From Myxococcales bacterium (lineage in GTDB: Bacteria > Myxococcota > B64-G9): 64,000 nt of DNA. The notes under the pieces are model-generated. The model did no database searches and was not told the DNA's origin. It saw nothing but the letters and a program-made list of their open reading frames with translations. The DNA is taken from NCBI GenBank assembly GCA_012798435.1, contig JAAZNF010000099.1:16894-80893 (forward strand), given 5' to 3'. Position numbers and translations under genes: made by a program. Positions 42,642 through 50,206 of the stretch are shown piece after piece (the stretch's first letter is position 1; each line of letters begins with the position of its first letter).

Positions 42642-43522
42642 GGCGTCCTCCCGAAGAAGCGGACCAGCTCGCGGTTGGAGGCCGCGGCCGCCTCGATCAT
42701 GGGAAAGTGCCCGGCGCGCGGATAGACCACAAGGCGTGCGTCGGGCAGGATCTGTTGCAGCCGCTCGCCCACCGAGACGGGCGACACCGCGTCCTCGCGG
42801 CCCCACAAGAGCAGCACCGGCTGGCGCACCTCGGAGTAGCGGCCTTCGAGTTCCTCGAAGCGCTGCCCGCGCACGGCTTGCAGCGCCGCCGCCCGGGTGC
42901 CCGGCCGGGAGAGCGCCCGCTCCACCTCCTCGACCAGCGACTCGGGCACCGCCTCGGGATCGAAGAAGGCCAGCTCGAGCTTCTCGCCCGGCCGCTCGTT
43001 GTAAAAAAGCGAAAACAGGATCTCGCCGATCCCCGGGGCGCGCGACCAGTGGAAGAAGGTGGGGAGCTGGTCGGAGAACACCCATGCGTCGTACAGCGCC
43101 AGGCGGTGTACCCGCTGCGGCGCGGAAAGCGCAAGCGCCAGGGCCACCGAGCAGCCCCAGGAGTGGCCCGTCAGGTCGAACTCGGAAACCTCCAGCCGAT
43201 CGAGGAGCGAAAGCACCAGCTTTGCCTGGGCCGCCGGGCTGTAGTCTCCCGCGGGGCGATCGCTCCAGCCGAAGCCCATGAGATCCAGGGCGATTACCCG
43301 GTGGTGGCGCTCGAGCTCGGGGATGACGCCGAGCCAGGTCTCCAGCGAGGAGGCGAAGCCGTGCAGCAGCACCACCACCGGCCCCGTGCCTCGATCCAGG
43401 TAGCGCAGGCGCACGCCGTTCACCTCGGCGAAGGTGGCGCCCGGCGGCTCGCCGGGCATGGGGCCGCGGTGGAAGGAGAGGCAGCCCGCAAGCAGCGGCA
43501 GCAGCAGCAGGGCGCGCTTCAC
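42638..43522 (-). CDS. Lipoprotein alpha/beta hydrolase
   Basis: 294 aa from GTG 43522, which overlaps the previous stop as GTGA. Lipoprotein signal ending LLAGC at residue 15. Alpha/beta-hydrolase motifs: VVLLHGFASS (oxyanion HG), nucleophile S121 in GHSWGC, acid in WGREDAVSP and His in AGHFPMIE. It should be an active serine esterase or lipase tethered to the envelope. Position inside an operon with a PhaC-like enzyme and an outer-membrane protein suggests that it acts on a hydroxyacyl ester or polymer outside the cytoplasm (inference). Confidence 0.8.
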   Translation of the reverse strand: MKRALLLLPLLAGCLSFHRGPMPGEPPGATFAEVNGVRLRYLDRGTGPVVVLLHGFASSLETWLGVIPELERHHRVIALDLMGFGWSDRPAGDYSPAAQAKLVLSLLDRLEVSEFDLTGHSWGCSVALALALSAPQRVHRLALYDAWVFSDQLPTFFHWSRAPGIGEILFSLFYNERPGEKLELAFFDPEAVPESLVEEVERALSRPGTRAAALQAVRGQRFEELEGRYSEVRQPVLLLWGREDAVSPVSVGERLQQILPDARLVVYPRAGHFPMIEAAAASNRELVRFFGRTP

Positions 43523-44562
43523 GGAGACAGCCTCCGCACCTCGCTGGCCCGGGTGAACTCCACCTCGCTCTCGTAATCGCGGGAGTGGATGGCCGCGATG
43601 GAGCCAAAGCACTCGGTGACGAAGACGAAGGAGCGGCTGGTGGTGACGACCGTCCCCACCGTGCGAGTGAGGCTCACCCGGATGCGCAGCACCGGGAAGG
43701 TGTCATAGGGCGTGGCCAGCTCTCCGCGGGCGTCCACCTGGTTCTCGTACTTTTCGTAGTAGTAGCTGTAGACGCCGCTGGCCTGGCCGCTGATCACGGA
43801 CTCGGAGGTCCAGGCCGCGCCGACTCGCAGCGGGAAGGAGAGGACCCGGATCGGCTCGGAGTACTTGAGCAACGTCCGGGTGTAGTCGTCCTGCGGCGAG
43901 GCCACCCCGCGCAGCAGCAATGCGTCGTCGCTGGCCTCGAACACCCCGAGCAGGTTGGAGTCGTCGCGGAGCTGGGCCGCGTAGGTGGCGCCCGGGAACT
44001 CCGGGGCGAACCACAGGCCGGTGAGCGGGCGCAGCTCGACCAGCACCGAGTGGTCGCCGGAGAGCTGCGCGGTGAGATCCCAGAATCGCGTGTCGTCGGG
44101 GCGAGACTCGCCGGCGGTGTTCACCGGCACGTCGGCGGCGATGAGGAAGGTGGCGTGCATGCCGGCGCGGATGGGCACTTCCGAGCGCAGGATCTCGCCA
44201 TTGTGCTCCGGGGTGCAGGTGATCATGCCGTCGCCACCGTCGCCCGCATCCGGGCCGCCGTCGGCGCCGTCCTCGGGACCCGCGTCGGGGCCCCCGTCCG
44301 AAGTGCCGTCGGCCGCGTCTTCGCCGCCGTCTGCGGCGTCCCCGTCTTGCGGGCCGGCGTCGCCGTCCGGCGGGGCGCCATCGGGCGGCGGCTGGCACTT
44401 GCCGTTCGAGAGGCACACCCCGGAGACGCAGTCGGCGCCGACCCGGCACTCTGGCGTCGAGCCCGCGCAGCCCCAAAAGACAGGCAAGAGCCAGAGCAGG
44501 CCCGCCGCGGCCAGGGCCGACGCGCGCGCGACAACGAACGTCGCTTTTCGCTTCAGGCGCAT
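43519..44562 (-). CDS. Lipoprotein with Cys-rich head, acidic linker and shared C-terminal domain
   Basis: 347 aa from ATG 44562 (AGGAGA upstream), overlapping the upstream gene by 10 bp. Signal ending VFWGC. After it comes a small disulfide-type motif (ECRVGADCVSGVCLSNGKC), common in Myxococcota surface proteins, then a Asp/Gly/Ala/Pro-rich linker of about 65 residues. The C-terminal about 230 residues match the lipoprotein encoded at 40237-41070 in order and key words (WFAPEFPG, LLLRGVAS, FVTECFGSIAAIHS, FTRASEVRRL). Hence duplicated within the operon, with an added surface-exposing linker. Confidence 0.7.
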   Translation of the reverse strand: MRLKRKATFVVARASALAAAGLLWLLPVFWGCAGSTPECRVGADCVSGVCLSNGKCQPPPDGAPPDGDAGPQDGDAADGGEDAADGTSDGGPDAGPEDGADGGPDAGDGGDGMITCTPEHNGEILRSEVPIRAGMHATFLIAADVPVNTAGESRPDDTRFWDLTAQLSGDHSVLVELRPLTGLWFAPEFPGATYAAQLRDDSNLLGVFEASDDALLLRGVASPQDDYTRTLLKYSEPIRVLSFPLRVGAAWTSESVISGQASGVYSYYYEKYENQVDARGELATPYDTFPVLRIRVSLTRTVGTVVTTSRSFVFVTECFGSIAAIHSRDYESEVEFTRASEVRRLSP

Positions 44563-45611
44563 GAGGTCTTCTCCTGGAGCCAGCGGAAGATGCGGGGCCA
44601 GTGTTTCTCGATGGCCACACGTCCCATGAAGGTGCCCACGTGGCCGGCCGGGATCTCCTCTCGCAAGACGTGCCGCGAGCGCGCCGCATGCTCCATGGCC
44701 CACAGCTGCGGCGGGGGGGTGATGTGATCGCGGCTGCCGGCCACCAGCGCGAGCGGGCAGGCGACGCGGGCCAGCTCCACCCGCCGGCCCAGGGCAAAGA
44801 AGCGCCCCTCGATCAGGCGGTTCTCCTTGAAGAGCTCTTGCACCACTCGCAGGTAGAGCCGTCCGGGAAGATCCTTGGGGGTGCGGTACCAGTCCTCCAT
44901 CTCCAAGAAGCGCGCCATCCACTCCTGGTCGTCGAGGTGGTTGTACACGGCCAACGACTTGAGGGCGTAGCGCTCCAGCGGCAGCAGGTTGTCGAACCCC
45001 AGCGAGATGAAGTCGCCGCGCATGACGCCGCCGCCGAGGGTCACCAGCGCCTGGTAGGCCGCCATCGGCATGACGGCGGAGACGGCGCGGATGAGGCCCA
45101 GCCCGGCGTGAAAGTCGATGGGCGCGGCCACCAGGGTGAGGCTGCGGCACAACGCGGGCTCGAGCGCGCACAGCATGGCGGACTCCCAGCCGCCCTGACA
45201 CAGGCCGACCAGGTGGACCGGGCCACCCAGCGTCTCGATGGCCTGCCGGATCTCGAGCAGCGAATCGTCGATGTCGCGCCCGGCGGACTCCCGGGTGGCG
45301 CTCTTCCACTCCAATGCCGCCACGCGGCCGAAGCCGTTTTGCAGCGCCGCGGCCACCAGGCTCTGACCGGGCCCGAAGTCGGCGATGGCGCTGTGGTTGA
45401 CCTCGGGCGGCACGATCAGCAAGGGCGCACTCGCGCCAGCCTGGCTGAAGTCGCGCAGGCGGCAGACCGCGTTCTCCGCGATCACCCGGTTGGCCGTGGT
45501 CCAGCGGGGCGCGGGCCGATCCCGTAGCACGGTGGCATCCAAGAAGCGCCGCTGGCGGTCCTGCCACTCCAGCGCCGGGCGCAGCGCAAGGCGGGTCATT
45601 TCGGCGAGCAT
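44553..45611 (-). CDS. PhaC-like alpha/beta hydrolase (PHA synthase/depolymerase superfamily)
   Basis: 352 aa from ATG 45611 (GGAGGAAGCC upstream), the size of class III PhaC. The lipase-box-like motif is GLCQGGW with nucleophile C138 instead of Ser, as in PHA synthases (G-x-C-x-G-G) and intracellular PHB depolymerases; the acid is in GSRDHITPP and the base in AGHVGTF. LVAAPIDFHAG also resembles PhaC. No N-terminal region for membrane insertion or signal is seen, so it is cytoplasmic. It may polymerise or depolymerise hydroxyacyl esters. It overlaps the preceding phasin-like gene by 16 bp. Confidence 0.65.
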   Translation of the reverse strand: MLAEMTRLALRPALEWQDRQRRFLDATVLRDRPAPRWTTANRVIAENAVCRLRDFSQAGASAPLLIVPPEVNHSAIADFGPGQSLVAAALQNGFGRVAALEWKSATRESAGRDIDDSLLEIRQAIETLGGPVHLVGLCQGGWESAMLCALEPALCRSLTLVAAPIDFHAGLGLIRAVSAVMPMAAYQALVTLGGGVMRGDFISLGFDNLLPLERYALKSLAVYNHLDDQEWMARFLEMEDWYRTPKDLPGRLYLRVVQELFKENRLIEGRFFALGRRVELARVACPLALVAGSRDHITPPPQLWAMEHAARSRHVLREEIPAGHVGTFMGRVAIEKHWPRIFRWLQEKTSCA

Positions 45612-45976
45612 GGCTTCCTCCGGGGCCGGCACCGGGGAGCGGGCGGGTGCCGCGAGGAGCTGCCGAGTTGCGACTGCGCAAGGCGCAGCAGCTCTTGCCC
45701 GAGCGCGTGCAGGCCCTGCTCCAGGCGGGTGGTGCGCTGCTCGATGAGCTCCAGGGCGCGCACCAGGCCGGCCAGCTCGTCCTCCAGCGCCGGTCGGGTC
45801 GCCGGGCCGTGCCGCTGCAGCCGCAGGGAGAGTTCGGCCAGGCGCGAGGCGTCGGAGAACCAGGCCGCCAGGGTCTGCTCGATGAGCTGGCGCAAGTAGA
45901 GCAGCAGCGGATCGCCCAGGCGCAGGGCCGCGCCGCTGGCGAAGGCGTTTTCTTTTTGCGATTGCGAAGGCTTCAT
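45596..45976 (-). CDS. Phasin/PhaE-like helical protein
   Basis: 126 aa from ATG 45976, three or four bases from the predicted transcription start, so leaderless translation is possible; no Shine-Dalgarno is seen. Mostly helical: LLLYLRQLIEQTLAAWFSDASRLAEL and ALELIEQRTTRLEQGLHALGQELLRL form a likely coiled coil, followed by a basic Pro/Arg tail. Size, helicity and position before a PhaC-like gene suggest a granule-binding phasin or PhaE-type activating subunit; sequence alone does not prove it. First gene of the six-gene operon. Confidence 0.5.
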   Translation of the reverse strand: MKPSQSQKENAFASGAALRLGDPLLLYLRQLIEQTLAAWFSDASRLAELSLRLQRHGPATRPALEDELAGLVRALELIEQRTTRLEQGLHALGQELLRLAQSQLGSSSRHPPAPRCRPRRKPCSPK

Positions 45977-45985
45977 GGTACAGGA

Positions 45986-46014
45986 AGTGTAGTGGGCGCT
46001 CGCGCCCCTGTCAA
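45986..46014 (-). promoter_or_regulatory. Promoter of the phasin-like/PhaC-like/lipoprotein operon
   Basis: On the minus strand a perfect TTGACA (46014-46009) and TACACT (45991-45986) are separated by exactly 17 bp. The spacer is a GC palindrome (GGGCGC / GCGCCC). Predicted start about 45979. The TGC-box operator region lies just upstream. Confidence 0.6.
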
Positions 46015-46021
46015 GCGAAAA

Positions 46022-46057
46022 ATGTTGCTACGCACAATAAATATCGCAGCGCAACAT
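46022..46057. promoter_or_regulatory. Candidate PhaR operator between phaR and the divergent operon
   Basis: ATGTTGC (46022-46028) and GCAACAT (46051-46057) are exact inverted arms. Inside, TGCTACGCACAATA (46026-46039) matches TGC-N3/4-GCACAATA boxes found at 50015 and 50147, and CGCAGCGCA (46045-46053) is a partial reverse copy. TGC-N3/4-GCA resembles the TGC-rich sites reported for PhaR (from memory). It can serve autorepression of phaR and control of the divergent operon. Confidence 0.6.
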
Positions 46058-46070
46058 ATCGGAGGTTGAC

Positions 46071-46589
46071 ATGCTGGCCGGCGCGCCGCAGCCGATTCGC
46101 ATCCGCAAGTACGGGAACCGCAGGTTGTACGACACCTCGCGCAGCCGCTACATCACCCTGGAAGAGCTGGCCAGCCTGGTGCGCGCCGGGAACTCGGTCC
46201 TGGTCCAGGACGCCAAGGACGGGCGGGACCTCACCCGGGCCGTGCTCACCCAGGCAATCCTGGAAGAGCAAGAGCGGCTCGATCTTCTGCCCACCGAGCT
46301 CTTGGAGTCCATCATCCGGGTCCAGGGCACCTTCCAGCAGGCGCCCTTCTTCGAGCTGCTTAGGGCCGCGGCGCGGCAGTTCGGCGTGGCGGGGAGGGAT
46401 CTCGCCGCCTGGTTCGCGCCGCCGGCCCCGGTGGAGGTCGCCTCGGCCCCGGCCCAGGAGAAGCCGAAACGAAAGCGGGGCCGACGAAGTGGAGCGCGCG
46501 TGGAGGCGGGCGGCGGCGAACCGCAGACCGCTGCAGGCGCGGACGCCCAGGCGCGGCTGCGGGAACTCCTGCGGCGGCTCGGCGGGTAG
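46071..46589 (+). CDS. phaR: Polyhydroxyalkanoate synthesis regulator PhaR
   Basis: 172 aa; GGAGG precedes the ATG. Residues 9-70 are the PHB/PHA accumulation regulator DNA-binding domain (RIRKYGNRRLYDTSRSRYITLEELA, VQDAKDGRDLTRAVLTQAILEEQ), the most conserved part of PhaR. Residues 70-115 form the accumulation-associated helical part; the C-terminus is a Lys/Arg/Pro/Ala-rich tail. PhaR proteins repress phasin and other pha genes and are released by binding nascent polymer. The same operator-like box lies before it, before the ligase/phaC operon and before the phasin gene. Confidence 0.9.
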   Translation: MLAGAPQPIRIRKYGNRRLYDTSRSRYITLEELASLVRAGNSVLVQDAKDGRDLTRAVLTQAILEEQERLDLLPTELLESIIRVQGTFQQAPFFELLRAAARQFGVAGRDLAAWFAPPAPVEVASAPAQEKPKRKRGRRSGARVEAGGGEPQTAAGADAQARLRELLRRLGG

Positions 46590-46702
46590 AGTCGTCCAGC
46601 CCCGGAAACCCGATCTGGTGAAACAGATCCAGCGCCTGGCTGCGGGGCCCGCAACGTCAGCGCGCGAGATGTCTTGCGTTGCTTTCGCGCGGCTCGCGCT
46701 GC

Positions 46703-46721
46703 CGAGGGCCTCCAGCCCTCG
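46703..46721 (+). terminator. Possible stem-loop terminator after phaR
   Basis: CGAGGGC (46703-46709) and GCCCTCG (46715-46721) form a perfect 7-bp stem with a 5-nt loop, followed by a pyrimidine-rich, not T-only, stretch (acttctcttt). It lies between the convergent phaR and phaC genes. Confidence 0.35.
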
Positions 46722-46760
46722 CCGTACCTCACTTCTCTTTCGAAAATAATCTCTTTGACG

Positions 46761-46810
46761 CGGCTGCTTAGCGGCGAGCCTTCCGAGGTGCTCGCCGCAA
46801 GGCCGGCTTC
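46761..46810. repeat. GC-rich palindromic repeat, copy D, overlapping the phaC 3' end
   Basis: Aligns to the intergenic copy at 8397-8445 (shared CGGCTGCTT and TGCTCGCCGCA at nearly equal spacing, about 39 of 50 positions). It contains a 9-bp perfect hairpin, GCGGCGAGC (46771-46779) with GCTCGCCGC (46790-46798). From 46768 on it encodes the basic C-terminal residues of phaC. Confidence 0.4.
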
Positions 46811-48444
46811 TTCCGGCGGCGGGGGGTGGCGGTGGCGCGCCGGGCCGGCGCGAGCCGCGGACGAGGGGGGCGTTTGGCGGAGCGGGGCGGCGGCGTGTTC
46901 TCGAGGAGGAAGTCGCTCATCTGCTTCCAGAGGGTCCGGGCGCGGGGATCGATCATGATCCCCACGTGGGCGCCCTCGATGAGGGTGGCGCGCCGATCGC
47001 GGCTTCGCACCAGATCGTTGAGGACCATGGCGCTGTCGGGCGGCACGATCCAGTCGCGGCTGGCGGCCAGGGTGTAGACGGGGCAGGTGATGGCCGAGAG
47101 GGCGGCCCGCCGGCCGTGGATGATGGTCTGGCCCTTGGCGAAACGCTCGTCCTGCAACACCTCGCGCACGAACGCACGGAACACCTCGGCGCTCACGTCC
47201 ACGTTCTCGTTGGCCCAGCGGTCCACCGGGTAGAAGAGATTCATCACCGCGTCGTTGCCGAGGTTCTCGAGGAACATCTTCCACTTCATCACCTCGTAGT
47301 ACGGCTTGAGGGCGATGAAGGTGTAGCGGATGAGCTTGGCCGGCATCAGGCCGTAGCGGTTGACGATCTCGTCCACCGGAAAGACCTGGGGGTCGGTCCA
47401 CAGGGCCACCACCCCGCCGCGGGCGGCAGTGATGGGCGTGGTGAGGATGACCAGCCGCTCCACGTCTTTGGGAAACAACGCCGCGTACAGCAGGGCGAAG
47501 TTGCCGCCGATGCAGTGCCCGAAGATGGGCAGGCGCTTTGCGCCGGTGAGACGTCGCACCGCCTGCAGGCAGCCGCGCATGCCGGGGTCGATGAGCGCGT
47601 CCAGGGTGCTGTCGCGGTCGAACGGCTCGGCCTTCCCCCACTCCATCAGGTACACGTCCAGTCCTTGCGAGAGCAGGTGCTCGATGAAGCTGTAGCCCGG
47701 CAAGAGATCCAGGATGGTGGAGCGGTTGATCACGGAGTAGCACAGCAGCACCGGCTTGCCCCCCGGCGGCCGCCCGTCGGGGTGGCGGTAGCGGAAGAGC
47801 TCGATGCGCCCCTCCTGGTGCACGCGCTCGCGCGGGGTCTGGCCCAGCGGCGTGCGCTCCGGGTCGGCGTAGTACTCCCAGCCGAACTTCGCCTTGACGC
47901 GCATGGCCTCCTGGAAGCGCTCCCAGACCTTCTTCGCCTTCTCGTCCGGGTCTCCGGCCAGGGTCCGGGTCCAGGCGTCGATCAGCTCGGCGGGGTTGAT
48001 GCGGAAGGCGTCATCCTTGAGGCTCTGGAAGTCGGCGGCGATCTCCTGGACCATGCTCTCGATCAGGCGGCCCAGGCGCGCCGGATCGGCCTTCGCGGCG
48101 CGGGTCAGGAGCTGGGCCGGCACATCGGACAGGCGGCGCAGCTCCTCTTCCCAGCGGGCGCGGGCCAGGTGGCGCAGCGCCTCCATGCCGGTGCCGTCGA
48201 TGTGTGCGGCGCGCTTTTGCGTCTGGGCCGAGAGGTCGGCCAGCAGCTTCTGCTGCCAATCCAGCAGGTCGCGGCCGGCCTTGCCGAGCTGTTGCAGCAG
48301 TTCGGGCACCGCGCCGGGCTGGCTGGCGCGCTGGGAGAGCTCGTTCGCGGCGCGACCGAGGGCGCCCAGCAGATCTTCCAGGGACTTGCCCGACTCCTGC
48401 CACAGGCGGGCGAACTTCTCGAAACCATCGGGGGGCACGTCCAT
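46768..48444 (-). CDS. phaC: PHA synthase with PhaE-like N-terminal region
   Basis: 558 aa from ATG 48444 (GAGGTGAG upstream). Residues about 190-530 are the PhaC catalytic domain, closest in wording to class III synthases: YSVINRSTILDLLPGYSFIEHLLSQGLDVYLMEWG, nucleophile C311 in FGHCIGGN, SRDWIVPP and EGAHVGIM. Residues 1-190 are helical with many Leu/Arg/Gln and coiled-coil character, unlike the short N-terminus of class III PhaC, so this may be a natural joining of PhaE-like and PhaC parts. The last about 35 residues are Arg/Lys/Pro-rich and partly encoded by a genomic repeat. Co-transcribed with the CoA ligase 20 bp upstream. Confidence 0.85.
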   Translation of the reverse strand: MDVPPDGFEKFARLWQESGKSLEDLLGALGRAANELSQRASQPGAVPELLQQLGKAGRDLLDWQQKLLADLSAQTQKRAAHIDGTGMEALRHLARARWEEELRRLSDVPAQLLTRAAKADPARLGRLIESMVQEIAADFQSLKDDAFRINPAELIDAWTRTLAGDPDEKAKKVWERFQEAMRVKAKFGWEYYADPERTPLGQTPRERVHQEGRIELFRYRHPDGRPPGGKPVLLCYSVINRSTILDLLPGYSFIEHLLSQGLDVYLMEWGKAEPFDRDSTLDALIDPGMRGCLQAVRRLTGAKRLPIFGHCIGGNFALLYAALFPKDVERLVILTTPITAARGGVVALWTDPQVFPVDEIVNRYGLMPAKLIRYTFIALKPYYEVMKWKMFLENLGNDAVMNLFYPVDRWANENVDVSAEVFRAFVREVLQDERFAKGQTIIHGRRAALSAITCPVYTLAASRDWIVPPDSAMVLNDLVRSRDRRATLIEGAHVGIMIDPRARTLWKQMSDFLLENTPPPRSAKRPPRPRLAPARRATATPRRRKKPALRRAPRKARR

Positions 48445-48464
48445 GTTCTCACCTCGACGAATGC

Positions 48465-49985
48465 TCAGGCGCCGCGCAGGGCCTGCTCGCGCAGCGCTGC
48501 CTTGTGGATCTTGCCGGAGCTTCCCTTGGGGAGCTCCGGCAGCACGGTCACCTGGCGCGGGATCTTGAAACGGGCCAGCTTCTTGCGGCAGTGCTCCAGG
48601 ATGGCGGCCGCGTCCGGGCCCGGGCCGCGCAGCGCCACGAAGGCGTGGCCCACCTCGCCCCACTTGGCGTCGGGGACGCCCACCACCGCCGCCTCCACCA
48701 CCTCCGGGATCTCGTGCAGCACGCGCTCGATCTCCGCCGGGTACACGTTCTCGCCGCCGCTCTTGTACATCTCCTTGAGGCGCCCGACGACAAAATGATA
48801 GCCCTCCTCGTCCTGGCGGAACAAGTCGCCGGTGGCGAACCACCCGTCAGGGGTGAAGGCGGCCCGGGTCGCCTCGGGGTTGTTGAAGTACCCCGCGCAC
48901 ACCGTGGACCCGCGTAGCTGCAGCTCGCCGACCTCGCCGCGCGCCACCACCCGCTCTCCCACCGCCAGCCGGGTGTCGAGGTGCAGCACCGGGAAGCCCA
49001 CCGAGCCGGCCTTGCGCACCGCGTCTCGCTCGTGCAGCACGAAGCAGTTGGGGCCGACCTCGGTGAGCCCGTACCCCTGCTTGAAGACGATGCCGAACTT
49101 CTGGAAGGCCTCGATCAGCGGCACCGGGCAGGCCTGGCCGCCGCTGATGAAGAAGCGCACCGCTCCGAGGTCGGCGCGGGCCAGCTCGCCGGAGTCGAGC
49201 ATCATCTGGAACATGGTGGGCACGGCGAAGAGCACCGTGAGGCGGTGCCGGGCGACGGCCCGCACGGTCTCGGCGGCGTCGAACTTGCGGGAGAGCACCA
49301 CCCTGCCGCCGCGGTGGAGCAGGGGCAGCGTCAGCACGTTCCAGCCGCCGGTATGGAAGAACGGCGTGTGGGTCAGCGTGGAGTCGTCCTGGCGCAGGTC
49401 CCAGCCGATGCCGGTGTTGATCGAGTTCCAGGTGATAGTGCCGTGGGTGAGGATGGCGCCCTTGGGCCGTCCGGTGGTGCCGCTGGTGTAGAGCAGCATG
49501 AGCGGGGTCTCTTCTTCCACGTCCATGACGCCGGGCTCTTCGGCGGCGTTTGCCAGACGGTGGGCGAAGCCTCCGTCGCCGTCATCGTCGAAGTCCAGGA
49601 TCGGGCCCTGCCATTTCCGGGCGTCGATCCGGCCCGGCACCTCGCGCGTGTCCGCGCCTACGCACAGGAGTCTGGGAGCGCAGTCGGAGAGCACGTAGGC
49701 CACCTCGTCGGCGGCGAGTCTCCAGTTGATGGGCACCAACACCGCCCCCAGTCGTGCCGCGCCGAAGAAAAGCAGCACGTGCTCCCAGCGGTTGAGCCCG
49801 AGCAACGCCACCCGATCCCCCGGGCGCACGCCGAAGTCGCGCCGCAGCACGAGCGCCGCCCGTCGGGACAGGCGCGCCAGCTCGGCGTACGAGAAGCTGC
49901 GGTCGCAGCCGAGGTCGATCAATGCGACCTTTCCGCCCAGCAGCGGCTCCCATCGCTCCAGCCAATTCGCGCAGTTGATGGACAT
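48465..49985 (-). CDS. Acyl-CoA ligase (ANL superfamily)
   Basis: 506 aa from ATG 49985 with AAGGAGGCGTCC upstream. AMP-binding signature LLYTSGTTGRPKGAILTH (about residue 165), GYGLTE, GWFATGD and the C-terminal lysine in PKGSSGKIHKAAL are all present, so it should activate a carboxylic acid to its CoA thioester via an acyl-adenylate. Chain-length preference cannot be read. Being first in an operon with phaC, it most likely feeds (3-hydroxy)acyl-CoA into PHA synthesis, comparable to ligases that link free hydroxy acids to PHA in pseudomonads (inference). Confidence 0.88.
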   Translation of the reverse strand: MSINCANWLERWEPLLGGKVALIDLGCDRSFSYAELARLSRRAALVLRRDFGVRPGDRVALLGLNRWEHVLLFFGAARLGAVLVPINWRLAADEVAYVLSDCAPRLLCVGADTREVPGRIDARKWQGPILDFDDDGDGGFAHRLANAAEEPGVMDVEEETPLMLLYTSGTTGRPKGAILTHGTITWNSINTGIGWDLRQDDSTLTHTPFFHTGGWNVLTLPLLHRGGRVVLSRKFDAAETVRAVARHRLTVLFAVPTMFQMMLDSGELARADLGAVRFFISGGQACPVPLIEAFQKFGIVFKQGYGLTEVGPNCFVLHERDAVRKAGSVGFPVLHLDTRLAVGERVVARGEVGELQLRGSTVCAGYFNNPEATRAAFTPDGWFATGDLFRQDEEGYHFVVGRLKEMYKSGGENVYPAEIERVLHEIPEVVEAAVVGVPDAKWGEVGHAFVALRGPGPDAAAILEHCRKKLARFKIPRQVTVLPELPKGSSGKIHKAALREQALRGA

Positions 49986-50010
49986 GGACGCCTCCTTGTG
50001 CTTGGGCCCG

Positions 50011-50039
50011 ATTATGCGGATGCACAATACTATTGTCAA
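50011..50039 (-). promoter_or_regulatory. Promoter of the ligase-phaC operon with internal PhaR-type box
   Basis: On the minus strand TTGACA (50039-50034) and CATAAT (50016-50011) are separated by exactly 17 bp, a near-perfect sigma-70 promoter. The spacer contains the complement of TGCGGATGCACAATA (50015-50029), the shared box, so a bound regulator would cover the polymerase site. Confidence 0.75.
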
Positions 50040-50132
50040 GTTCTATTTTGCATTTGCGATATTATGGCCGGCGCCGCGCTTTTTATAATGTTTATATATA
50101 TAGAGTAGTTGTGCAATTTTATGGATTGGCGC

Positions 50133-50162
50133 TTGACAAAATATGTTGCGATGCACAATATA
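50133..50162 (+). promoter_or_regulatory. Promoter and operator of the phasin gene
   Basis: A perfect TTGACA (50133-50138) is followed by ATGTTGCGATGCACAATATA, so the shared TGC-N3-GCACAATA box (50147-50160) fills the spacer and -10 region (best -10 CAATAT at 17 bp, weak). A reverse partial box (GTGCAA) lies at 50111-50116. Overlap of box and promoter fits repression by PhaR. Confidence 0.55.
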
Positions 50163-50206
50163 TCGCCGTCGCCGGGATGGGCCCGGCGCCTACAAGGAGC
50201 GATGCC

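Noticed and set aside
41106..42725. Long plus-strand open frame opposite the outer-membrane gene
   Set aside because: The minus strand carries a signal peptide, coupled start and beta-strand pattern; the plus-strand translation is low-complexity.
42642..43607. N-terminal extension of the outer-membrane gene
   Set aside because: It duplicates the alpha/beta hydrolase region in another frame; the signal peptide and ribosome site fix the start at 42641.
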